From an uncultured Eubacteriales bacterium (GTDB lineage: Bacteria > Bacillota > Clostridia > Lachnospirales > Lachnospiraceae): a DNA stretch of 15,638 bases. Positions 1 to 7,496 of this stretch are shown piece by piece. The notes below the pieces were generated by a model that was not told the DNA's origin, made no database searches, and saw only the letters and a list, made by a program, of their open reading frames with translations. How positions within the stretch are numbered: the first letter of the stretch is position 1; the number at the start of each line of letters is the position of its first letter. A program made the position numbers and the translations under genes. The stretch is taken from contig OMSZ01000054.1 in assembly GCA_900313855.1 (NCBI GenBank), positions 1 to 15,638 on the forward strand, read 5' to 3'.

Positions 1-110
1 TATATTGGAAAATAGTTGTAATTGCAATTGGGATAATATCATGATATTTTAGTAGTATCACTAAGGGTTCAGGGGATGTTATTATTTGTTTATGGAAATG
101 GAGGTACATC

Positions 111-1064
111 ATGAGAACTAAGTGTTATCTTGTGACGTTATTATTATTGCTGTTTATAATAATTCCGGTTGTAAGGGTCAAAGCGGCTGATACTAAGGAA
201 GTATCGGTTACTTTAAGATATGATTATGCATTTGAGGTGTTGAAAATTGCTAATACCGAGAGGGAAAGTGGTGGAGCAGGTGCTTTGTCGATGGATAAGA
301 GCCTTTTGGATACAGCGATGTTAAGAGCCGCAGAGATAGTTGTATCATTTAACCATATAAGACCTAATGGTGAAAGTTGTTTTACTGCCAATAGCAGGAT
401 GTTCGGTGAGAATATAGCGTGGGGGCAGAAATCATCTGAGGAGGTTATGAAATCCTGGATGAATTCGAGCGGACACAGGGGTAATATCATGAATAAATCC
501 TACAAGTCAACAGGAGTCGGATGTGTTGAGTATGGAGGAAGATTATATTGGGTGCAGTGCTTTGGCTTTGACGATGCGGAAAGTGTAACTCAACCGAAGA
601 ACGCAAAGGCAAAATACCGGGTTGCTCTTAGTAAATCAGCGGAGTCGAAATTATTAAGCTCAGAAGAAATTTCTGATAAAGTTGAAGTGAAGACAGAGCA
701 ACAAACAGAGCAGACTACAGAGGAGAAGATTAAGGTAACGGATGTCCCCGGAAATTTGGAGAGCGGTAAGCCTAAGAAGATAAGCGGGTTTAAGGCTGTT
801 CCGGGTAAGAAAAAGATTACTTTTAAATGGAAGAAGAATCCTAAGGTTACAGGATACCAGCTTAAGATTTCGGAAAACAAGAATTACAGTAGCTATATGC
901 TCTATACCTTAAGTAATGATTACAAACAAATTACCATCAAAAAAATGATGAGAAAAAGGCTCAAATCAAAGAAGAAATACTATGCTAAGATCAGGTCTTT
1001 CGTGAGTCGATCTGATGGCACGGCTTACTCAAAATGGACGAAGAAGACGGTTAAAACAAAGTAA
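111..1064 (+). CDS. Secreted CAP/SCP-domain protein with C-terminal Fn3-like domain
   Basis: Predicted extracellular protein of 317 aa. Residues 1-25 form a signal peptide: Arg/Lys near the N-terminus, a Leu/Ile-rich core, then a V-K-A-A cleavage region. Residues ~38-155 are a CAP (SCP/PR-1-like) domain. The conserved features are His82 in FNHIRPNG, Glu100 in GENIAW and His122 in SSGHRGNIM, followed by a YWVQCFGF strand; in this family these His and Glu residues line the CAP cavity. Residues ~160-215 are a Glu/Lys/Thr-rich linker. Residues ~219-317 resemble the Lys-rich Fn3-like repeats of clostridial surface proteins (ITFKWKK, TGYQLKIS, KKKYYAKIRSF, YSKWTKK). No LPXTG or membrane anchor is seen, so it is probably released or held to the wall by charge. 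The start is supported by GGAGGT about 5 nt upstream. The target is unknown. It appears monocistronic, and no clear promoter or terminator was found. Confidence 0.88.
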   Translation: MRTKCYLVTLLLLLFIIIPVVRVKAADTKEVSVTLRYDYAFEVLKIANTERESGGAGALSMDKSLLDTAMLRAAEIVVSFNHIRPNGESCFTANSRMFGENIAWGQKSSEEVMKSWMNSSGHRGNIMNKSYKSTGVGCVEYGGRLYWVQCFGFDDAESVTQPKNAKAKYRVALSKSAESKLLSSEEISDKVEVKTEQQTEQTTEEKIKVTDVPGNLESGKPKKISGFKAVPGKKKITFKWKKNPKVTGYQLKISENKNYSSYMLYTLSNDYKQITIKKMMRKRLKSKKKYYAKIRSFVSRSDGTAYSKWTKKTVKTK

Positions 1065-1086
1065 TTTGTATTTTGGATTTTTCTCA

Positions 1087-1114
1087 TTGACATTTACTCA
1101 AAATGATATATACT
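1087..1114 (+). promoter_or_regulatory. Promoter of purF-pyrG unit
   Basis: A consensus -35 TTGACA (1087-1092), a 16-nt spacer and TATACT (1109-1114) predict transcription starting near 1121, at the first base of the conserved leader block. The carA promoter has the same layout (TTGACT, 16 nt, TATACT), and its leader block begins 8 nt after the -10 instead of 7. Confidence 0.8.
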
Positions 1115-1120
1115 AGATAT

Positions 1121-1215
1121 GTGTTCCAAAGGCGGAACTTTAATTTTTTTATACCAAATAATGTGTTTTAGAAACAAGGGTGTTTCGAGGTCCTTACTCG
1201 AAGCACCTCTTTTTG
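1121..1215 (+). promoter_or_regulatory. Predicted ANTAR-target antiterminator leader (P1/P2) of purF
   Basis: The leader carries two hexaloop hairpins. P1 (1123-1138) is GTTCC-AAAGGC-GGAAC. P2 (1171-1186) is GAAAC-AAGGGT-GTTTC. Both loops have A at position 1 and G at position 4, the signature recognised by ANTAR-domain RNA-binding antiterminators such as EutV, AmiR and NasR. The linker is 32 nt. The last nine bases of P2 are also the start of the terminator 5' arm (from 1178), so P2 and the terminator exclude each other. Predicted action: an active ANTAR dimer holds P1 and P2 and allows read-through. The same elements recur before carA. The structure is visible in the sequence; the ligand protein is inferred from the ANTAR gene at 11991. 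Confidence 0.75.
1178..1214 (+). terminator. Intrinsic terminator in purF leader (attenuator)
   Basis: Arm 1178-1189 pairs with 1197-1208 (12 bp, G-U pairs at 1183/1203 and 1178/1208) around the 7-nt loop GTCCTTA, followed by a T run at 1210-1214. It lies between the promoter and purF, so it acts as an attenuator. It must melt or be pre-empted by P2 for purF to be transcribed. Confidence 0.85.
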
Positions 1216-1276
1216 TATCTTACAGGAAATGCATCACAAAATATTTGTAATGCAAGCTTACGGAAAGGATTTAACA

Positions 1277-2695
1277 ATGAATGATCTTCATGAAGAATGC
1301 GGTGTTATAGGTGTGTTTGCACCGAAGGAGTACAGTATAGCAAATGATGTGTACTATGGATTGTATGCCCTGCAGCACAGAGGGCAGGAAAGCTGCGGAA
1401 TAGTTGTTAATGATGACGGACTGTTCTTTTCACACAAGGATATCGGACAGGTAAGTACCGTGTTTGATTCGGAGGAGCTTGCAAAGCTTCCGCAAGGCAG
1501 AATGGCTGTCGGACATGTGCGGTACGGAACGACAGGCGGCAATAACAGAAACAACTGTCAGCCGATGGAAGTCAATCATCAGAAAGGCAAGATGGCACTT
1601 GCACATAACGGCAATATCAGTAATGCATATAATCTTAGAAATGAACTGGAGCTTTCCGGAGCAATATTCCATTCCACATCCGATACGGAGATCATTGCAT
1701 ATATAGTGACAAGAGAGCGACTGAATTCTCCTTCCATAGAACAGGCGGTTTTATCCGCAATGAAATACTTAGAAGGCGCGTATTCGATTGTTGTCATGTC
1801 GGCAGCCAAATTAATAATTGCAAGAGATCCTCATGGTTTCAGACCGCTTTGTTATGGTAAATGTGAGGACGGACGTTATGTTGCTGCATCTGAAAGCTGT
1901 GCGTTAGAAGCTATCGGAGCAGAGTTTATAAGAGATGTCAAACCGGGAGAGCTTATAGTTTTTTCGGATGATGGAATTGAAAGCTATACAGATTATTGCG
2001 ATACTAAGAAGAAACAGACTTGTATATTTGAATACATATATTTTGCAAGACCGGATACGGTAATAGACGGAGTTTCCGTTCATGCGGCAAGGATTAAGGC
2101 AGGACAGATTCTTGCAAGGGAATATAAGGTTGATGCGGATGTTGTTGTCGGAGTTCCTGATTCCGGACTTGATGCAGCGCTTGGTTATTCAAGAGAAGCG
2201 GGTATACCTTACGGAATTGGATTTATCAAGAATAAATATATCGGAAGAACATTTATATCGCCAACGCAGAATGAGCGAAGCAATCAGGTAAGGATTAAGC
2301 TTAATCCGATTAAGGAAACTGTTGAGGGAAAAAGAGTTGTGCTTGTTGATGACTCGATCGTAAGAGGTACGACCAGTGGAAGAATAGTAAAGCTTTTGAG
2401 GGATGCAGGGGCAAAGGAAATACATATGATGATATCTTCGCCACCATTTACTTATCCGTGTTATTATGGTACTGATATTGATTCCAAAGAGAATCTTATC
2501 GCATGTCATCATAGCATTGATGAGATCGCAAAGCTTATAGGAGCTGATTCACTCGGTTACCTTCCGGTTGAAAGCCTTCCGGAGCTTACCGGGCACGACG
2601 GAATATGTACCGCCTGCTTTACCGGAGCTTATCCGACGACCGTACCCGAGAATGTCAGCAAGAACCGTTTTGAACGTAGACTCTCACAGCGCTGA
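1277..2695 (+). CDS. purF: Amidophosphoribosyltransferase (glutamine PRPP amidotransferase)
   Basis: First committed step of purine synthesis: PRPP plus glutamine gives phosphoribosylamine. I chose the ATG at 1277 over the in-frame ATG at 1229, because it has AAAGGA about 7 nt upstream and gives 472 aa starting MNDLHEECGV. The upstream ATG has an AGG only 2 nt away. Cys8 would be the N-terminal nucleophile, freed by removal of a short propeptide as in the B. subtilis-type enzyme. Four cysteines at 249, 395, 444 and 447 (TCIFEY, TYPCYYG, CTACF) fit the [4Fe-4S] ligand pattern of that type. The PRPP loop VVLVDDSIVRGTT is at 354-366. The N-terminal Ntn-hydrolase domain supplies ammonia to the C-terminal phosphoribosyltransferase domain. 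It sits behind the attenuated leader and 59 nt before pyrG with no terminator between them, so the two are probably cotranscribed. No other pur genes are nearby. Confidence 0.96.
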   Translation: MNDLHEECGVIGVFAPKEYSIANDVYYGLYALQHRGQESCGIVVNDDGLFFSHKDIGQVSTVFDSEELAKLPQGRMAVGHVRYGTTGGNNRNNCQPMEVNHQKGKMALAHNGNISNAYNLRNELELSGAIFHSTSDTEIIAYIVTRERLNSPSIEQAVLSAMKYLEGAYSIVVMSAAKLIIARDPHGFRPLCYGKCEDGRYVAASESCALEAIGAEFIRDVKPGELIVFSDDGIESYTDYCDTKKKQTCIFEYIYFARPDTVIDGVSVHAARIKAGQILAREYKVDADVVVGVPDSGLDAALGYSREAGIPYGIGFIKNKYIGRTFISPTQNERSNQVRIKLNPIKETVEGKRVVLVDDSIVRGTTSGRIVKLLRDAGAKEIHMMISSPPFTYPCYYGTDIDSKENLIACHHSIDEIAKLIGADSLGYLPVESLPELTGHDGICTACFTGAYPTTVPENVSKNRFERRLSQR

Positions 2696-2718
2696 CTTTC
2701 GGAACACTGACATATTAA

Positions 2719-4368
<1,650 letters not shown>

Positions 4369-4407
4369 ATCTTTGGTCTTATTTTGAGTATCAAGGAGGT
4401 GAACATA

Positions 4408-4518
4408 GTGGCTAATAGTGACAGTTATGGGTCGGATGGGCGATTGCACATTTATTATCATAATAATTCAGTGAATGATCCGGTTTGTCGGATGCCATTA
4501 TGTTTGCTGTTTTTATAA
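4408..4518 (+). CDS. Upstream leader ORF of mgtE, 36 aa
   Basis: A GTG start with AAGGAGGTGA 5 nt upstream, a full match to the 16S anti-Shine-Dalgarno, makes translation very likely. The peptide begins MANSDSYGSDGRLHIYYH, is polar through NNSVNDPVCR and ends with a hydrophobic CLLFL. It has no signal peptide or domain that I recognise. It lies wholly within the mgtE leader and stops one base before a hairpin, with a terminator 48 nt after the stop. The likely role is a cis-acting leader peptide whose translation state sets mgtE read-through, comparable in concept to enterobacterial mgtL and corL, though it shares no sequence with them. It could instead be a small protein with a function of its own. 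Confidence 0.55.
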   Translation: MANSDSYGSDGRLHIYYHNNSVNDPVCRMPLCLLFL

Positions 4519-4565
4519 AAGACATGCTTAATATAGCTATGTCTTAATGATAATGTGTATCTTTG

Positions 4566-4598
4566 CCCGTGCGTGCCCTGTCATGCGCGGGTTTCTTT
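4566..4598 (+). terminator. Intrinsic terminator before mgtE
   Basis: CCCGTGCGTG (4566-4575) pairs with CATGCGCGGG (4582-4591), 10 bp with two G-U pairs, around the loop CCCTGT and followed by TTTCTTT. It sits between the predicted mgtE promoter and the gene, so it can act as an attenuator. It would also end any purF-pyrG read-through. Confidence 0.8.
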
Positions 4599-4662
4599 AC
4601 CCTTTCGTCCCTTACGTCATTGTTGAAAAAACTTCAATCAATGAAACGGAGGGTATTCTGAA

Positions 4663-6090
4663 ATGGAAGAAATCAATACAAATTTAACTGAAGACAATAT
4701 TGTTGCGGAAAAACCTGATTATGTGTCTGAAGTTGTTGATATAATCAGGAGCAATGATTCTCCTAAGATAATGCTTAATAAGTTAGAGGACTACCATGAG
4801 AATGATATTGCACAGGTTATTCCGACTTTAAATGTTTCAGAAAGAAAAAAGTTCTATCGCATTTGCGATATTTCTCTGCTTGCGTCTATATTTGAGTACA
4901 TAGATGAGGATGAGGCCGGAGTATTTCTTGATGAAATGGATGTGAAAAAGGCATCATTGGTTGTATCTGAATTAGAGGCAGATACAGCATCAAAAGTACT
5001 AAAGGAACTTACTAAGGAAAAGAGAAGTATTATAATTGATGCATTAGAGCCGGAAGTACGCAATGAGATTCGATTGATCGATTCGTTTGATGAGGATGAG
5101 ATCGGTAGCAGAATGACGACTAATTATATTGTGATAAGGGAGAATCTTTCTGTCAAACAGGCTATGAGCGAGCTTATCAGACAGGCGGAGGATAATGACA
5201 ATATCACAACAATATTTGTTGAAGATGAAAGTGGAGAATTCTACGGTGCGATAGATTTAAAAGAGCTCATCATAGCAAGAAGTTCGGCTCCTTTGGAAAG
5301 CCTTATAGCAACATCTTTCCCTTATGTATATGCCAATGAGCAGATTGATGATTGTATTGAAAAACTTAAAGATTATTCCGAAAGCAGTATTCCTGTACTG
5401 GATAATTATAATAAGATGTTAGGAGTTATTACGTCTCAGAGCATTATTGAGGTTGTTGATGATGAGATGGGAGAGGATTATGCGATGCTTGCCGGACTTA
5501 CTGCGGAAGAAGACCTTAACGAACCTCTTATTGAGAGTATGAAGAAACGACTTCCGTGGCTGTTGATTTTATTGTGTCTCGGTATGCTTGTTTCAAGTGT
5601 TGTAGGAGTGTTTGAAAAAGTAATTGCTCAGCTTACATTAATTATGGCATTTCAATCACTTATACTTGATATGGCCGGTAATGTCGGAACACAGTCACTT
5701 GCTGTAACCATAAGGGTTCTTATGGATGAGAATCTAACAATCAAACAAAAGTGGCAACTTGTCAAAAAAGAAATGCGAGTTGGACTTTCTAATGGACTGT
5801 TGCTTGGTGTTATTTCATTTGTTTTTGTCGGATCATATATTCATTTTTTCAAAAACAAACCTCTTCAATTTTCTTTTTTGGTATCGGGATGCATTGGTTT
5901 TTCACTTATTGTTGCAATGTTGATATCGAGTGCGGTGGGAACGCTTATCCCACTGTTTTTTAAGAAAATTAAAGTCGATCCGGCAGTTGCTTCCGGACCG
6001 CTTATCACAACGGTTAATGACCTTGTGGCGGTGGTAACATATTATGGTATGAGTTGGATATTCCTTCTGAATGTGTTTCATTTAGGATGA
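4663..6090 (+). CDS. mgtE: Magnesium transporter/channel MgtE
   Basis: Inner-membrane Mg2+ channel, homodimer, 475 aa (the family is about 450-475). Residues ~15-140 are the acidic helical MgtE_N domain (DIAQVIPTL, DEMDVKKASLV). Residues ~140-265 are two CBS domains (SRMTTNYIVI, SIPVLDNYNKMLGVI) that close the pore when they bind Mg2+. After a connecting helix, about five membrane segments start at LPWLLILLCLGMLV. GNVGTQSLAV and GPLITTVNDLVAVV are signature pore segments. Asp453 in TTVND corresponds to the selectivity-filter aspartate of this family. GGAGGG lies 9 nt before the ATG. It has its own promoter and a structured leader, so it is probably expressed independently of pyrG and carA. 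A strong carA promoter follows 25 nt after the stop. Confidence 0.95.
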   Translation: MEEINTNLTEDNIVAEKPDYVSEVVDIIRSNDSPKIMLNKLEDYHENDIAQVIPTLNVSERKKFYRICDISLLASIFEYIDEDEAGVFLDEMDVKKASLVVSELEADTASKVLKELTKEKRSIIIDALEPEVRNEIRLIDSFDEDEIGSRMTTNYIVIRENLSVKQAMSELIRQAEDNDNITTIFVEDESGEFYGAIDLKELIIARSSAPLESLIATSFPYVYANEQIDDCIEKLKDYSESSIPVLDNYNKMLGVITSQSIIEVVDDEMGEDYAMLAGLTAEEDLNEPLIESMKKRLPWLLILLCLGMLVSSVVGVFEKVIAQLTLIMAFQSLILDMAGNVGTQSLAVTIRVLMDENLTIKQKWQLVKKEMRVGLSNGLLLGVISFVFVGSYIHFFKNKPLQFSFLVSGCIGFSLIVAMLISSAVGTLIPLFFKKIKVDPAVASGPLITTVNDLVAVVTYYGMSWIFLLNVFHLG

Positions 6091-6095
6091 AAATA

Positions 6096-6113
6096 GAAAT
6101 AGATTATTTCTTT
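6096..6113 (+). terminator. Weak candidate terminator after mgtE
   Basis: GAAATA (6096-6101) and TATTTC (6105-6110) can form an AT-rich 6-bp hairpin with a 3-nt loop, followed by TTTC. The stem is weak and abuts the carA -35 box, so this may be chance. Confidence 0.25.
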
Positions 6114-6114
6114 C

Positions 6115-6142
6115 TTGACTTTTTCGCGTAAACCTTTATACT
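6115..6142 (+). promoter_or_regulatory. Promoter of the carA operon
   Basis: TTGACT (6115-6120), a 16-nt spacer and TATACT (6137-6142) predict a start near 6149, at the edge of the conserved P1 block. It is a near copy of the purF promoter in boxes and spacing. Confidence 0.8.
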
Positions 6143-6149
6143 ATATGTA

Positions 6150-6277
6150 GTGTTCCAAAGGCGGAACGATTAATAATAGCTAAAGTGCAGAGCGAGTTTG
6201 TTAATTTGGTTAATTCAATGGAGATAACATATAAGAAACGAGGGTGTTTCGAGGTCCTTACTCGAAGCACCCTTTTT
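6150..6277 (+). promoter_or_regulatory. Predicted ANTAR-target antiterminator leader (P1/P2) of carA
   Basis: Bases 6150-6167 are identical to 1121-1138, including P1 GTTCC-AAAGGC-GGAAC (6152-6167). P2 (6235-6250) is GAAAC-GAGGGT-GTTTC, with the stem identical to purF P2 and one loop change, A to G at loop position 1. The P1-P2 linker is 67 nt against 32 nt in purF and is unrelated in sequence. From P2 through the terminator (6235-6271) only one base differs from 1171-1207. The last nine bases of P2 begin the terminator 5' arm, so the two are mutually exclusive. The likely binder is the ANTAR protein encoded at the end of the same operon. Confidence 0.72.
6242..6277 (+). terminator. Intrinsic terminator in carA leader (attenuator)
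   Basis: Arms 6242-6253 and 6261-6272 pair over 12 bp with one G-U pair. The loop is GTCCTTA and TTTTT follows directly (6273-6277). The carA AGGAGG (6278-6283) begins at the next base, so termination and translation signals abut. Confidence 0.88.
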
Positions 6278-6288
6278 AGGAGGAAATC

Positions 6289-7368
6289 ATGAAAAGAAAG
6301 CTTATTTTGGAAGACGGAAGCGAATATTACGGCTATGGCTTCGGAGCCAGCCGCGACGCGGTTTGTGAGATAGTGTTCAATACCTCTATGGTTGGCTATC
6401 AGGAGATCATTTCGGACCCGTCATACACTGATCAGGCAATCGTTATGTCATACCCGCTTATCGGTAACTATGGTATTACCGATGAGGATTTTGAGAGTAA
6501 GATGACTAATCTTGGAGGTCTGATAGTAAGAGAGGTTAATGATTATCCGTCAAACTTCAGATTTACAAGAACCCTGCCGGAGCTTCTTGAGGATGGAAAT
6601 GTTCCGGGAGTGTATGGTGTCGATACAAGAAAGCTGGTACGAAGTATCAGGGATAAGGGATCGAGAAAGGTGCTCATAACTGATGCATCAACGACGCTTG
6701 AAGAGGGTCTTAAGCTTCTTGAGAATACGGTTCTTCCGCATGATGCGGTTGCAAGATGCAGCTGCAAGAAAAGATGGTATGCAAGAACCTCGAACCCTGT
6801 ATATAATGTGGTTGCTATTGACTGCGGAATGAAGATGAATATAGTAAGGGAATTTAACAGATATGGCTGTAATGTAACGGTTGTGCCGTATAATACAGAT
6901 AGTGAGACGATCCTTTCACTAAAGCCTGACGGATTATTTATTTCAAATGGTCCCGGTGATCCGGAGGATGTTAAGGAAGTAATCGAGACATTGAAGAAGC
7001 TTCACGGAAAGCTTCCTATGTTTGGAATATGTCTTGGTCATCAGCTTATTGCGTTATCCTACGGTGCTAAAACCTACAAATTAAAATTCGGACACAGAGG
7101 CGGTAATCATCCGGTCAAGGATATAAGAACCGGAAAGATAGAGATTACAAGTCAGAATCACAGCTATGCGGTTGATGAGAAATCGGTGGAGGGAACCGGA
7201 CTTAGCGTGTCGCATATCAACCTTTTGGATAATACTGTTGAGGGACTTTGCTGCGATGAGGACAGAGTATTCTCGGTACAGTATCACCCTGAAAGCGCAC
7301 CCGGACCACAGGATTCTACATACCTTTTTGAAAGATTTATTGAATTGATGAAAACATCAAAGCATTGA
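6289..7368 (+). CDS. carA: Carbamoyl-phosphate synthase small (glutaminase) subunit
   Basis: Hydrolyses glutamine and passes ammonia to CarB for carbamoyl phosphate, the precursor of pyrimidines and arginine. At 359 aa it is typical in length. The N-terminal CarA-specific domain has EIVFNTSMVGYQEIISDPSY and the GVYGVDTRKLVR segment. The C-terminal class I amidotransferase domain has nucleophile Cys248 in FGICLGHQ and His333/Glu335 in YHPESAPGP. AGGAGG lies 5 nt before the ATG, immediately after the leader terminator. It is first in the run carA-carB-GS-like-ANTAR, with no terminator found between these genes. No pyr or arg genes adjoin, which is unusual; the neighbours suggest control by glutamine or nitrogen state instead of by pyrimidines alone. 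Confidence 0.97.
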   Translation: MKRKLILEDGSEYYGYGFGASRDAVCEIVFNTSMVGYQEIISDPSYTDQAIVMSYPLIGNYGITDEDFESKMTNLGGLIVREVNDYPSNFRFTRTLPELLEDGNVPGVYGVDTRKLVRSIRDKGSRKVLITDASTTLEEGLKLLENTVLPHDAVARCSCKKRWYARTSNPVYNVVAIDCGMKMNIVREFNRYGCNVTVVPYNTDSETILSLKPDGLFISNGPGDPEDVKEVIETLKKLHGKLPMFGICLGHQLIALSYGAKTYKLKFGHRGGNHPVKDIRTGKIEITSQNHSYAVDEKSVEGTGLSVSHINLLDNTVEGLCCDEDRVFSVQYHPESAPGPQDSTYLFERFIELMKTSKH

Positions 7369-7496
7369 GCATTATAGCTTGAAAAGTTTGTAATATATAC
7401 CTGTTATAAGGATTAAGAATTTATCTGCGGATAAAATGATACGCATTATTTGAAATACGATATTATCTGGATAGTATAGAAAACGGAGGTTAGAAA

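Larger units (their letters stand above)
4375..4662 (+). promoter_or_regulatory. Structured mgtE leader with upstream ORF and attenuator
   Basis: This stretch has no known riboswitch that I recognise; I looked for M-box-like elements and saw none. In order it holds a strong Shine-Dalgarno (4393-4402), a 36-codon ORF (4408-4518), a 9-bp hairpin with one bulge right after the ORF stop (4519-4545; AAGACATGC arm, 8-nt loop) and an intrinsic terminator (4566-4598). This is the layout of a translation-coupled attenuator. GGGC-GATT-GCAC (4438-4449, inside the ORF) can pair with GTGC-GT-GCCC (4569-4578, terminator 5' arm) as a possible antiterminator. Mg2+ as the signal is inferred only from the downstream gene. 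Confidence 0.55.

Noticed and set aside
1229..1276. Upstream in-frame ATG as the purF start
   Set aside because: Its only AGG lies 2 nt before the ATG. The ATG at 1277 has a proper site and gives a normal short propeptide before the catalytic Cys.
4375..4662. M-box (ykoK) Mg2+ riboswitch before mgtE
   Set aside because: The conserved M-box segments are not visible, and the space is taken up by an ORF with a strong ribosome site.
6218..6292. 24-codon ORF from an ATG in the carA leader through P2 and the terminator, ending in an ATGA overlap with carA
   Set aside because: No Shine-Dalgarno lies before it, and the same frame in the purF leader is broken by a stop just before P2. The overlap seems to follow from the conserved RNA block.
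7369..7496. Promoter or regulatory RNA between carA and carB
   Set aside because: Only a poor TTGAAA/TGTTAT match and 4-bp hairpins are present; no terminator or ANTAR-like loop is seen.
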